From positions 5,044,501-5,108,500 of the forward strand of contig NC_091247.1 in the NCBI RefSeq assembly GCF_042477335.2: a stretch of DNA of 64,000 nucleotides, in the 5' to 3' direction. The position numbers and the translations under genes are program-made. The notes under the pieces were generated by a model, which was given only the letters and a program-made list of their open reading frames with translations, did not search any database and had not been told where the DNA came from. The stretch's first letter is position 1; the number at the start of each line of letters is the position of its first letter. This DNA is from Ovis canadensis. Taxonomy: Eukaryota; Chordata; Mammalia; Artiodactyla; Bovidae. Of the stretch, positions 43,610 through 54,240 are shown in pieces.

Positions 43610-43765
43610 CCAGCAGAGAGTGCGCCCACGACAACTGTTATTACGATTGTCACTAACACTTATTACCTGCACGAAGCCTCACAACACACCCGTGGTACTA
43701 TTGTTGCCATTTTACAGGTGTGGAAACTAAGGCACAGAAGGATTCAGTGATTCTCCCAAAAACCA
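43610..43765 (-). mobile_element. MIR SINE fragment
   Basis: ttgttgccattttacaggtg, tggaaactaaggcacagaag and gattcagtgattctcccaaa are an antisense MIR core. Confidence 0.85.
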
Positions 43766-44474
43766 AAACTGGGGAGGAACAAGAGGCAAGTGGGCCCTGG
43801 ATCCCCGCCCACCCGCCACCGCCCATTCGAGGGCCCCAGCTCTCCACCTCACGGTGTGAAGGAGGGAGACAGATGGGTCCCAGAGGAGTACGAGAAGGTA
43901 GGTCAGTCCCTGCCGGTCCAGCCCCTCTCCCTGTTCAGTGTGGAGCAGGGCAGGTGGTGCTTCTGCGGGGCTGTGTCGCCCTCTAGTGGCTCCATGCGGG
44001 ATTCCGACCAAAGCCCTGCTTGTCCAGAGGGACGCTCGCCCTTGCCCTTCACATCCTAGAGCTGCAGAGACGTTCCGTTGCCCGGTGCTATGGGGGCGGG
44101 ACCACACAGTGACCACCACCCCCACATCCAGGACATGAGTGGGAGAAGCCTGCAAGACCTCGCAGGAGCTGGAGAGAGGGCGTGGCTAGAAATCAGGCTG
44201 GATCACGGGCACCGGGGAATCCCTGTTCAGGTGCCTGGCTCAGGGTGGGTGTGTGCGTGCGCGTGTATGTATGGACCCTGTGGAGGTGGCATAAATAGGG
44301 AAGAAGGAAAATAGAATTGCAAGGCATACGGTGTCTCTGTCCCTTAAATGGAGTTTAGAGTGGCAGTGGAACTCTACAGTGTAAGCTTCATGATTAGCTG
44401 CGTCACCACGGCACATTCTGAAAGCGGACAGACAGGCAGGAGTGTTAACTGAGGCACCGCCTGGCGGCAGTGTT
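43766..44474. other. Unique stretch with short GT-rich run
   Basis: No gene supported. A gtgtgtgcgtgcgcgtgtat run lies at about 44250. Confidence 0.4.
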
Positions 44475-44479
44475 TGACA

Positions 44480-45000
44480 GTGCCTGCCGAAGCTCGGAAT
44501 ACATGCATACACCCAGCATGTCCATTCCTGTATCAGCACCTGGACTCAGGAAACACACACCCTCTGTCCACAGACAGACAAGCACCATGCCCACAGCTGC
44601 TTTAGCTGTAATAGCTCAACCCTGGAAACAACTCAGATGTCCATCAGCAGTAAAATGGATGAGTTACGTTGTGGCAGTCTTATACGGTTCCTGTGATGGA
44701 ATATTTGGCAGCAATGAAAAGGGGCTACATGTATAGCATAAGTGAATCTCATAGGCATAATGTTGAGCAATGGAAAGACCCAGACTTCCCATTTACATGA
44801 AATTCAAAACCAGGCTAAGTGAATCTGTGATGGTGGGGGTCAGAATAGGAGTTGTCTCCAAGAAGTTGGGGGAGCCTGTGCAAGGGGGGGCTGTGTGTAC
44901 TCTAGATTTTGTTCTGGATGATGGCTATACTGGTGCACACACTTGTGAAAAGTCATCAAGGTGTACACTTAAGATTATCCTGCTTCATTAATGAAAGCCA
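44480..45000 (+). mobile_element. L1M 3' end
   Basis: caactcagatgtccatcagc, gtgatggaatatttggcagc, gttctggatgatggctatac and gtgtacacttaagattatcc follow the order of an old L1 3' end. Confidence 0.8.
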
Positions 45001-45559
45001 ACAGACACAGAGGGAGGGGAGGAGTGATGGGCAGTGCAGGGCAGTGGTGGGTGGGACTCTGAGGCCAGAGGGGCCTGGGGATGGCTGTAGGGCCCCGCAG
45101 AGACCACTCGTGTGAAGCACAGACAGGATCCCGGGGAGGCTGGCCGTTATTCACTGTTTTGAAAACCCCAAAGGATCCTGCTAGATGGCTTCCTTTCCTG
45201 AAATATATTTAATTGATTTCCTAGTTCAAAGCTGCAGAATAGGATGGTGGCTTTTTGCCCCTTTCTTTTTGCTTCTCTGTAATTTTCATCATTTTCCCCC
45301 TATAATGAAAGTGTTATAGTTTTTTCAATATGGAAAAAAAAGGCAATAAAAGCTATTTTAATTAAAGAAAAAAAGCTGTGAGTGCAGATTCTGGTTTGCA
45401 GATTTTGCACGAAGGCACATTTGGTAGCGGGGTCGGACACTGACAGCACCAAAGTCCCATGGGTTGGGAAAAGGATGTGGGGGTTTGAGCCTTCTGTCTA
45501 CAACACAGCAGGCTGCTTATGGATACAATGGTGAAAGCATGGCACGCCTGTGGATCACC
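45001..45559. other. Unique, partly AT-rich
   Basis: No gene. An AT-rich block at 45190-45375 (tgaaatatatttaattgatt, ggcaataaaagctatttta) is unclassified and could be an old LINE end. Confidence 0.35.
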
Positions 45560-45646
45560 ATGCTGTGTCGTTTCTTGAGCGCTTACTCAGCAACTTACTT
45601 TCCCTCCCTTAACTTTACAAGTGGGAAGGCTCAGCGTTACTTTAGG
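45560..45646 (-). mobile_element. MIR SINE fragment, split by CHR
   Basis: gagcgcttactcagcaactt, ttacaagtgggaaggctcag. It seems to continue at 45899-45935 (gtgggagtcaggagcactgt). Confidence 0.5.
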
Positions 45647-45655
45647 GACAGCTGG

Positions 45656-45889
45656 CTTTTTCTTTTTTCCTGTGTCGGGTCTTGATTGCGTCGTGCGGGA
45701 TCGCTCGTTGCGGCACACGGGTTCTAGTTGCGGCTCACGGGCTTGGGGGTGCATGCACTTCAGTGGTCACAGTGCTCAGGCTTAGTTGCTCTCGGCACGT
45801 GGAACCTTAGCTCCCCCACCAGGGATTGAACCCACATCCCTTGCATCGCGAGGCGGATTCTTTAACCACTACACCAGCAGGGAAGTCCC
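45656..45889 (-). mobile_element. CHR-type SINE, long form, 9-bp TSD
   Basis: gtgtcgggtcttgattgcgt, accagggattgaacccacat and cagcagggaagtccc. Flanked by gacagctgg at 45647-45655 and 45890-45898. Confidence 0.93.
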
Positions 45890-45935
45890 GACAGCTGGGT
45901 GGGAGTCAGGAGCACTGTCTTCCGGCCCTGCCCTC

Positions 45936-46641
45936 TCCCTTGATCAGCTGATGTTCTATGAATCATCTCTCTTACTTGGAACTTCCTTTCTCCATCCTTC
46001 CTGTGAAGGCATCACTCCCTGCCTTACAAGCCTGGTCACTATTATTGCACCCATTTCACTCTCAAGGACACATTTATTGATAAGTAGCTTGACCAAGCCC
46101 TCCCAATCGATAAGGAACAGTACAGGGAGCCGCCGGTGAACTCTCTCTGGCCCAGGACCGACTTTGTCAAGCCTAAAGGATGTTCCTTTTAGCACTGACC
46201 TTCGGGTTGTCTTAGTCACACTTTCTGGGCCTGGACAACTGTGACAATTAATTTTTCCCCCTCTAGCAAACGAGAGGCTTCATGGTTTGCTTTTCAGAGC
46301 AGCGAAAGTGAGGGTAGACAGGATTTCAAGACTTGTCAGGTGAAGACCAAAGGAAATGTCATATCAAAGCTAGGAATGGTTGATCTTTCTAAAATCTAGA
46401 GCATTGTCTTTTCATTAAAAAAAAAAAAAAAAAAAGAACAGCCCAAGTGATGAGTTGATGCATTTGCCGCGTAGGAATTTGTAAATAAGGAAGATGTGCC
46501 TTTGTTTTCATTCTGACATCCTGGATTGTATGTAATGTAGAAATAAAGTTTATCTGGAATTTTTATTGGCTATGCCCTTTCTTAAAGTGTGGCTTAATGA
46601 GGAGACAGAGGGATTGTGCAGTCAGAGGACAAACTCATCAA
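45936..46641. other. Unique stretch with a poly(A) run
   Basis: No gene. A run of about 20 A lies at 46415-46434 with no recognisable SINE body upstream. Confidence 0.4.
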
Positions 46642-46840
46642 GGGAAAGTGTAAATTGATACAATCTTTCTAGGGGACAATATGGCAACATGTATCAACAT
46701 TCCACATATGGGTATTTCCTGACCCAGAAATGTCACTTCTAGCAAAGACATATACACAAGGATGCTCATAATAACATGGCTTGTAATGGTAAATTTAGAA
46801 ACAATGTAAGCTCTAACAGCATGAAATTGGCCCAATAAAG
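46642..46840 (+). mobile_element. L1M fragment, part 1, host of a nest
   Basis: gtgtaaattgatacaatctt, gggtatttcctgacccagaa and acaaggatgctcataataac are old L1 sequence. Continued at 47263 after the hAT insertion. Confidence 0.7.
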
Positions 46841-47254
46841 CAGGGGTCCCCAACCTCTGGGCCACGGACTGGTATCTCCTGTCCGATCAGTGGCAGCATT
46901 AGGTTGTAAATGAGTGAAATGAAAGTGATAGTCGCTCAGTCGTGTCTGACTCTGCTGACCCATGGACTATAGCCCGCCAGGCTCCTCTGTCCATGGAATT
47001 CTCCAGGCAAGAATACCAGAGTGGGTAGCCATTTCCTTCTCCAGGGGATCTTCCTGACCCAGGGATCAAACCCGGGTCACCTGCATTCCAGGCAGATTCT
47101 TCACCATCTTAGCCACCAGGGAAACCCTTTAGAAATAAAGGACACAGTAAACATAAAGCGCTTGAATCATCCTGAAACCATCCCCCTGGAAGTCCATGGA
47201 AAAATTGTCTTCCATGAAATTGGTTCCTGGTGCCAAAAAGGTTGGGGACCACTG
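46841..47254 (+). mobile_element. hAT-type nonautonomous DNA transposon
   Basis: Terminal inverted repeats CAGGGGTCCCCAACC (46841) and its mirror GGTTGGGGACCACTG (ending 47254). The 8-bp target duplication is caataaag (46833-46840) / caataaaa (47255-47262), 7 of 8 matching. The interior retains cttgaatcatcctgaaacca and gaaaaattgtcttccatgaa. A Bov-tA interrupts it. Confidence 0.88.
46914..47127 (-). mobile_element. Bov-tA SINE inside the hAT element
   Basis: gaaagtgatagtcgctcagt, ccatggactatagcccgcca, gggatcaaacccgggtcacc and agccaccagggaaaccc. Innermost layer of a three-level nest. Confidence 0.95.
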
Positions 47255-47262
47255 CAATAAAA

Positions 47263-47375
47263 TATGGCACATCCAGTCAGTGAAACACAGAGGCGCAGAA
47301 ATTGATCAGTGGCTGCTCCTGGGGAAGGGGAGAACCTACTTTTCATTGTCTAAATACGTTGGTTTCTTTTTAATA
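47263..47375 (+). mobile_element. L1M fragment, part 2
   Basis: tatggcacatccagtcagtg and ttttcattgtctaaatacgt complete the old L1 end. Confidence 0.6.
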
Positions 47376-48590
47376 TTTTATTTAGAAATAACTAGATTCA
47401 CCTGTAATTACAAGAAATGACACAGAAAGAGCCCAAGTATGCTTTACCAAATGGCTAATGTCTTGCACAGCAGGTCAACTCTAGTGCAGCATGTGGACCA
47501 CGATGCTGACGTCCACGCAGACAAGATGCACGGCGTTCTCATCCCGCAACGACCCAACCTGCTTTCCTTTCAGTTACTCCCACTTCCCTCCAGCCCCCTC
47601 TTTAACTGCTGGCAACCACTCATCTGTTCTTCACCCTTACAAGAATTGTATTCCACAAGCTTCATATACAGGGAATCATACAATATAGAGCTCTGGGGGA
47701 CTGGCCCTTTAAAATTCAGTGGAGTTCTCCGGAGGTCCATCCAGCTGTTGTGCATATCGAGTTCATTCCTTTTTATTGCTGAATCCTTTCCATGGCGCAC
47801 AGGTCTCTGTGTCAACACTCGTTTTCGTTTTTCTGGGGTATGTGCCCAGGGGTGTAACTGCCCAGTGATATGCTTGTTGCACGTTTAGGTCTGTAAGAAC
47901 TGCCCAGCTGTTTTCTAGAGGGCTGTGCCACGCTCCATTTCCACCGGCAATGTGTAAGTGAGCCAGTTTCTCTGCACGCTCACCAGAATTGGGGGCTCTC
48001 CGTTTTTTTCATTTTTGCCATTCTGATAGGCATGTAGTGACACTGAATTGTAGCTTTAATTTTCATTCCCCTAATGGCTAATGATGTTGAACATCTTTTC
48101 ATTTGCTTTCTTGTCATTAGCATAGCCTCTTTTCATGTCTTTTGCCCGTTTTTCTAACTGGATTGTTCATTTTTTAAAGTTGATTTTAGAGTGTTACATA
48201 TTCTGCACACTAGTCCCTCAGCAGATACAAGGTTTGCAAATGTTTTCTCTCCGTTTATGGTTAGTATTTTCACTCCCTTAAAATGGCCTTTAGATCCAAA
48301 TGGTTTTCCCTTTATTTCCTCTAAAAGTTCTATAGTCCCACATTTTTTGTCTGTCTTTGATCCATTTTGAGCTAATATTGTACCACGTATGAGATTTAAG
48401 TTGATGTTCATATTTTTGCATATGAATGGTCGCTTGCTCCAGGACCATTTGTTTAAAAAGCTATATTTCTTCCAATGAATTCTTTTTTGCACCTTTGTCT
48501 AAACTTGGGTAGGCATACTTGTGGGATCTATGTCTGGGTTCTCAATTCATGTGCATTTATTATCTATCAAACTTCATTTTAAAATTGCAC
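47376..48590 (-). mobile_element. L1M antisense fragment, 1.2 kb
   Basis: Starts in the 3' UTR (attcacctgtaattacaaga) and runs through ctttttattgctgaatcctt, tgccattctgataggcatgt, gttgaacatcttttcatttg and tgatccattttgagctaata, the order of an antisense L1 3' end to ORF2. Confidence 0.88.
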
Positions 48591-48744
48591 TGATGATATA
48601 TCCTTATTAACATAGGAAAATGAATGATAAAATCTTACAAAAGGGCTATTTAGTATATTCTGATTTTTTGTAAAGCTTTCTTAAAAAGAGTGCTTTGATG
48701 CCTGTATATGGAGTCAGCTCTTAGGAAAGACCTTGAAACAATGT

Positions 48745-49130
48745 TTTCCAATCTGGGTTCCTGGGGTTATTCTGAAGGATTTTAAGGAAGCTGAATTCAG
48801 TGTCTTTGCCTTGCTTATGATCTGTGATGCTCTGTGAGTACAATGTAGCTCTTCCTGGGAAGTTTCTTTTTTTTTTTTAATCTATCATTTTTTAAGTCTT
48901 GATTGAATTTGCTGCAATATTGTTTCCGTTCTGTTTTGGTTTTCAGCCGAGAGGCATGTGGGATCTCGACTCCCAGCAGGGGTCAAACCCACACCCCTGA
49001 TTGGAAGGTGAAGTCTTAACCACTGGGCCACCACAGAAGTCCCTTTCCTAGGTACTTTTGACTATGGGATCCCTTTTATTCCCTAAGGAGCATTTCTCAG
49101 GGCTATTGTTCAAAGGGACACACTTTGGGA
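48745..49130. mobile_element. Possible hAT-like element hosting a CHR
   Basis: The left end tgttttccaatctgggttcc and right end ggacacactttgggaaacag look like degenerate mirrored hAT-type termini. Weakly supported. Confidence 0.35.
48866..49042 (-). mobile_element. CHR-type SINE, diverged
   Basis: catgtgggatctcgactccc, caggggtcaaacccacaccc and gggccaccacagaagtccc. Older than most CHR copies here, judging by mismatches. Confidence 0.8.
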
Positions 49131-50255
49131 AACAGGTCTGAAAGGTTCCCTGCCAAAATGTTAATAGTGATGGTCACAGAATTGTGGAGTTTAGGATGAT
49201 TTTCTCCTTTTTCCACTCTCCTAAGTTCTGTTACTGAAAACTATTACAACAAACGTGTTCATTCTATAAACCGGGAAAGTAATAAAGATGTTTGGGGGTG
49301 CTGGGGGAGCAACCAGGTGCCAGAGGCCTGGAACAGGGAGGCAGACAAGAGCTGGTTGGCAGAAGCAGGAAAGCCTGGCTGGCAAGGGTCCCTGGGAGGA
49401 TGGGAGAAGCAGGAAACACAGACCACACTGCCAGTTCACCTACAGGAGGGAAGGAGGGCAAGATGGGGGCCAGGATCTGCACAGACGGCAGCAGGCCGCA
49501 TGGTGATGGGGAACAGTGTCGTCATCCATGGACAATCCCATGCCCATGGGAAGACCTTGCAGGGGGCCGCTGGGAAGAGCTGGTCCTGGCGCCACTCACG
49601 GGGGTCATGAGCATGAAGGTAGGTGTGATGCTTGGGACTATTATATCTCCAAGACTTCCTAACAGGGTATTTTGATTAAGTCAGCTTAAAATTAGACTCC
49701 TGCTAATTATATCCACAGGCCCCTCTTGTTTCAATTTCTCATTTATTTATATTTATGTTCTGCCTTGTGCTGGGAGGAAAACCTAATTAAAACTGGCTTA
49801 CAGGGTTCATAAAATAAGACAAGATAGTGTAGAGTGAAAATCAGATGGAAGCAGAGAGGAGAACAAGGATGGGTGCCAAGAGGAGCCAGCAAGGAGGTTT
49901 ATTCTTGGTCCAGCCCTCATCGTCCAGGTGAACAAGATGTCTCCATGGAATCCCTTATGGTGCAGGCAGAGGAGGGCCAACCTGAGCTGGGGTGCCAGGT
50001 CCCGCCATGGGCCCAGGCCCTGTCTGAGTTACACTCGTCATACATGTTTGTTGAGTGAAGACCCATTTGACACCGAAAAGTCAAAACTGCCTCAGGTTTC
50101 CACTGGTGACTCTCAAGTTGTGGGATCACTGTTGGAACAGAGCTGAGATTTCTCAGGACTGAGATCTGTGTGGCTCAGAGATCAGGGTTCTCTTGGGAGA
50201 AGTCCTTGACAAGGAACAAGGCAGCTCTCAGAAGCTGACTTTCCCTCACAGCCAT
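49131..50255. other. Unique stretch with ATTA-rich island
   Basis: No gene recognised. 49675-49800 holds several TTAAAA/TAATTA cores (gactcctgctaattatatcc, aacctaattaaaactggctt). A 127-codon frame at + 49292-49675 is unrecognised. Confidence 0.4.
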
Positions 50256-50599
50256 TATGAAAAGAAAAACAAAACAAAACAAAAAAACAAAACAGAAAAT
50301 AACAGGTGTTGGTGAAGATGCGAAGGAATTGGAACCCCTGTGCACTGAAGGTGAGAATGTCAAAAGGTCCAGCCCTATGGAAAACAGTACAGTGCTTCCT
50401 CAGAAAATTAAAAATAGAATTACGATATGATCTGGCAACTCTCCTTCTGGGTTATACCCAAAATAGTTGAAAGCAGAGAGACCGAGACATATTTGTGTAC
50501 TCGTGTTCACAGAAGCATTATGCCCAATAGCCAAAAGGTGGAAGCAACCCAAGAGTCCATCAGGGGATGAATGGATAAACAAAAAACAAAGGAACAAAA
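50256..50599 (+). mobile_element. L1M 3' end, part 1
   Basis: aacaggtgttggtgaagatg, gcaactctccttctgggtta, atagccaaaaggtggaagca and gatgaatggataaac are clear L1 blocks. Confidence 0.88.
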
Positions 50600-50764
50600 A
50601 TATATAATCATAATAATACATATATAATTATTATATAATTAAATATATTAGACATTAACATAGCACATACATTAAATATCATGTTAAATATAATGCTATT
50701 AAGTGTTATATATTATAATAAATAATTATAAATATTTTACATAATAAATATAGTTAATATTAAG

Positions 50765-50976
50765 AAGAAGTGAAGTCACTCAGTCGTGTCCGACTCTTTG
50801 CAACCCCATGGACTATAGCCTACCAGGCTCCTCCGTCCATGGGATTTTCCAGGCAAGAGTACTGGAGTGGGTTGCCATTTCCTTCTCCAGGGGATCTTCC
50901 CTACCCAGGGATCGAACCCAGGTCTCCCACATTGTGGGCAGATGCTTTACCCTCTAAGCCCCCAGGGAAGCCCAAA
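50765..50976 (-). mobile_element. Bov-tA SINE, perfect 11-bp TSD
   Basis: Full antisense copy. Flanked by ttaatattaag at 50754-50764 and 50977-50987. Confidence 0.96.
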
Positions 50977-51022
50977 TTAATATTAAGTATAACATCTATT
51001 TTATTATATAATTATATATTAA

Positions 51023-51171
51023 TGCCAGGCTCCTCTGTCCATGGAGTTCTCCAGTCAAAAATACTGGAGTAGGTAGCCATTCACTTCTCCAGAGCATCTT
51101 CCTGACCGAGGGGTCGAACCTGGGTCTCCTGCATTGCAGGCAAACTATCATTCGAGCCACCAGGGAAGCCC
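51023..51171 (-). mobile_element. Bov-tA SINE lacking its 3' tail
   Basis: Starts abruptly at gccaggctcctctgtccatg and continues to gccaccagggaagccc. The BovB-derived tail is missing, so it is either deleted or was an unusual insertion. Confidence 0.92.
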
Positions 51172-51395
51172 ATTGTATACAATATGTAAGTATTAAGTTA
51201 TATATAATATTGCAATTATATTCTATAAGATGTTATATTTGTTAATTATATTTATTATCATACAACTATATATTAATTCTGTTACATTTATTTATTGCAT
51301 GTTATTTTCTGTTGGTTATATTATATTTATTATTATACAATGTAATATACAATTATACGTTTAATTATGTAATAAATAACTATATTATTATTATT

Positions 51396-51790
51396 CAACC
51401 CTAAAAAGGAAATTCGTGAGACGTTACGCATGCCACAAAATGGATGAACTAACCTTGAGGACATCATGCTAAGTGAAAGAAGCCAGACACAAAAGGACAA
51501 ATAGTGTACGATTCTACTTAGATGCGTGGAGTAGTCAAGTTCATGCAGACAGGAAGCAGAATGGTGTTTGCCAGGGGCTGGGGGTAAGGGTGACGGATAG
51601 AATGGAGAGTTAGCGTTAATGTGGACAGAGTTTCAGTTTGGCGAGATGAAAGAGTCCTGGAAATGGGTGGTGGGGATGGTCGCAGAGCAACGTGAATGGA
51701 CTTCATGGCCCTGAACTGTGCACTTGAAAATGGTCACGGGGGTAAATGTCATGTTCTGTATATTTTACCAGAAAAAAACAGTTAAAAGAA
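51396..51790 (+). mobile_element. L1M 3' end, part 2
   Basis: caaccctaaaaaggaaattc, gctaagtgaaagaagccaga, tgtttgccaggggctggggg and gaactgtgcacttgaaaatg continue the L1 from 50599. Confidence 0.88.
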
Positions 51791-51848
51791 GGTGACTTCC
51801 AAAAGGAAGCTGTGAGCTGGGAACTGTGGGTCTACCAGATGTCACGCT

Positions 51849-51880
51849 GGGGGTTTGGGGGGTGGGGGTGGGGGGTGGGG
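51849..51880 (+). other. Strong G-quadruplex motif
   Basis: Five G-runs (5, 6, 5, 6 and 4 G) are separated by TTT, T, T and T. Single-base loops and long runs make this the strongest predicted quadruplex in the window. It sits between an L1 end and a CHR SINE. Confidence 0.9.
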
Positions 51881-51918
51881 ATTGCCAGAACAGGCTGGGG
51901 ATTTCCAAGAAGACAATT

Positions 51919-52261
51919 CTCTGTTTTTACAACAGAGAGCTAGGACTGTGTTTTAAATGTATATATGTATTCGGTTGCACTGGGTCTTCACTGTTGCCTG
52001 GGCTTTCTCTAGTTGCGGCGAGCAGGTGCTACTCTTCCCTGCGGTGCAAGTGAAGAACTCTTCTCTCATCGCAGAGCACGGGCCCTAAGGTGCTCTGGCT
52101 TTGGTAGTTGCAGCTCGCAGGCTCTAGAGCTCAGGCTCGGCAGTTGTGGCCCACAGGCTTAGTTGCTGCACGGCGTGTGGAATCTTCCTGAACCAGAGAT
52201 CGAACCCACCTCCCCTACATTGGCAGGCAGATTCTTCTCCACTGTGCCACCAGGGAAGCCC
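51919..52261 (-). mobile_element. CHR-type SINE, long, extra 3' sequence
   Basis: The body runs from ttaaatgtatatatgtattc to gccaccagggaagccc. The 14-bp target duplication ccaagaagacaatt is at 51905-51918 and 52262-52275. About 32 bp (51919-51950) of non-SINE sequence lie between the duplication and the tail. See findings. Confidence 0.9.
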
Positions 52262-52519
52262 CCAAGAAGACAATTTTGTGTTAACATGCTCCCTGCTCTC
52301 TTGGTTGGCTAGAGAGACTCAAGATCTCCCTGGAAAAATAGCTCCTGCCCCAGAGAGGCTCCCTAAGGTCTTGGTGTCTGTTGATTAAGTCAGCAAATAT
52401 TCATGGGCACCTACTGTGTGTCAGGCCTTGTGCACAGTGTAAACACACATGGCACAAACCCGTCCTTGTGTATCTTGCACCCTTTTAGGGGTAGATGCCC
52501 CCAAAGCAAACAAGAAAGT

Positions 52520-52820
52520 ATGAAACTGAAACATGACCAGAAAGGACACATGCGTATGATTCCGTTAGATCACATTCTAGGAAATGGAGAAGAATCTAGA
52601 GTGACGGGAAGCAGGTCAGTGATTGCCCGGGGCTGGTTGGATGAAGGAGGTCAATGCCAAGGGCATGAGGAGAGCTCTGGGAGTGGTGGCAATGTTCTGT
52701 ACCTTGATTATTGATGGTGATTTCACAGGTGTGTACATCTCTCAAAACTCATACACTTTAAATGCATGCTGTTTACTGTGCATACATCCTATCTTGCCTG
52801 GTAAAATATTGTTTTAGTTG
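52520..52820 (+). mobile_element. L1M 3' end fragment
   Basis: gtatgattccgttagatcac, tgattgcccggggctggttg, gtgtgtacatctctcaaaac and tcatacactttaaatgcatg are old L1 3' sequence. Confidence 0.8.
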
Positions 52821-52839
52821 AGTGATAAGCTCCAAAGTA

Positions 52840-53599
52840 GTGGATTTCTCAAAGGTCACATTTCAAGTGGGACTGGAAGGAAGAGATGGAGCCATCTCAA
52901 CAAGGATGGAGGGAGGGGTGGGGGGCAGAGTCCTCGGTGAAGGGGACAGAAGTGGCCAAGGTCCAGAAACAGCAGGAGAGCCCAGCACACTCAGAAAGCT
53001 CAAGTGGTTGAGGGTGGCCAGGGGTCCCGGGTGTGTCTGGTGGGCCTGATGGAGAGTTGAGGTTGAAGATGAGAGAGGGCATTGGTACTTTCTGCTAAGG
53101 GTGATGGGCTGAGGCTTTTTAATGGGGAGGTTGACACCATCAGCTGTAGCAGGAAGATTTTTCTGGCCTCACCGTAGAGAACAATTGTGAGAAGGACAAG
53201 AATGAAGGGGGAGCATTAGGGCACTGTTGGAATAACACTGGTGTGAGATGAAGGCCCAGGTGAGGAGCAAGGAGAGTGGCGAGGTGGGATGGCAGGGGAA
53301 AGGAGAGCCTCTGGGCATTTGTAATTGTGGGGTGGGGGGCTGAAAGAAGGCAGAGGCGAGATGGATGCCCAGGCTTCTGAATTTGGCAACCCGTGGAGCA
53401 AGATGGCACTTTCTGAATAGGAAACCCCTGGAGGAGAAGCAGGTTCAGGGGCTGAAAGGCTGGGTCCAGGTTTGGACATTTTGAGTCTGAGCTGCCTACA
53501 AGCCAGCCTCGGGCAGAAGTTCAGCAGGCCATGGGGGGCTCAGGAGGAAATCTGAGCTGGAAGTGGAGTCCACTCGGGGTTGGAAGCAGGGGCTGTGGC
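52840..53599 (+). mobile_element. Ancient mammalian repeat, unassigned
   Basis: agtggccaaggtccagaaac, ctttttaatggggaggttga and ccaggtttggacattttgag resemble a long old repeat in purine-rich sequence. Family not assigned. Confidence 0.35.
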
Positions 53600-54240
53600 A
53601 GATGAACCTCCCCAAGATGATCAGGACATCATCTTCTGTCCCACATGGTCATTTTTAGTGACTTTGCCAACCCCCATCAGGAGGTGCAGTCCGTTCCTCC
53701 ACCCACTTGAATCTGGGCAGATCCTGGGACAGCTTTGACCAATGGGACATAGGGATGGAAAATGACCAGTAGAATGGCAGATGGGAGACTTGACCAATAG
53801 AATGTCAGGAATGGAAGGCTTGACCAATAGACGACAAGGATAGAAGGCTTGACCAATAGAACACAGGGATGGAAGGCTTGACCAATAGAATCACAGGGGT
53901 GGAAGCCAAGCCCAGTCAGGTCCCCCGAGTGGCCTTTAATTGTCCTAGGAGCTTCTGCTTCCAGCCTCTCTGGGGTCAGCCACCATGTTCCAAGTGCATC
54001 TTCCCCTAGCCCCCTGTTCTGCGAGAAACCCAAGCCTTGTGGAGACAGAGAGAGAGGCCCAGCAGGTTCCTGGAGAAACCCGTTGGAAAATGAATCCTCC
54101 AAATCCAGCCCCTGGCGGATGCCATCAAGATCAGATGCTGGCCACCCAGGTGAACTCTTACTGGTACCCAGGAGCTGCACTGGTTTAAGCCACGAAATGC
54201 AGAGACAGTTTGTTATCCAGCAAGATAAATAATCAACCAA
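53600..54240 (+). mobile_element. LTR-like ancient element with CCAAT array
   Basis: The 3' end ggtttaagccacgaaatgca, then gtttgttatccagcaagata, resembles the terminus of old mammalian LTRs, and the middle (agcttctgcttccagcctct) is LTR-like. It contains a tandem array of CCAAT-bearing units at 53731-53910. Family not assigned. Confidence 0.45.
53731..53910 (+). repeat. Tandem 27-30 bp repeats, each with a CCAAT box
   Basis: Six units share gcttgaccaatagaa plus a ggatggaag-like half. CCAAT cores lie at 53739, 53794, 53824, 53853 and 53882, and a variant CCAGT at 53766. Spacing is 27-30 bp. Confidence 0.9.

Larger units (their letters stand above)
50600..51395. repeat. TA-rich expansion within L1M, with two SINEs
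   Basis: About 430 bp of almost pure A/T sequence (50600-50764, 50977-51022 and 51172-51395) lies exactly where L1 normally has a short TATATA-type stretch before the acaatggaatattattcagc block. Two Bov-tA copies sit within it. Confidence 0.85.

Noticed and set aside
43196..43750. Overlapping plus-strand frames of 100-177 codons as a possible coding exon
   Set aside because: They cross an antisense MIR and a pyrimidine-rich run; no known protein.
46415..46560. Poly(A) run plus a later AATAAA as a possible processed pseudogene
   Set aside because: No recognisable retrocopied coding sequence upstream, and the A-run precedes the signal rather than following it.
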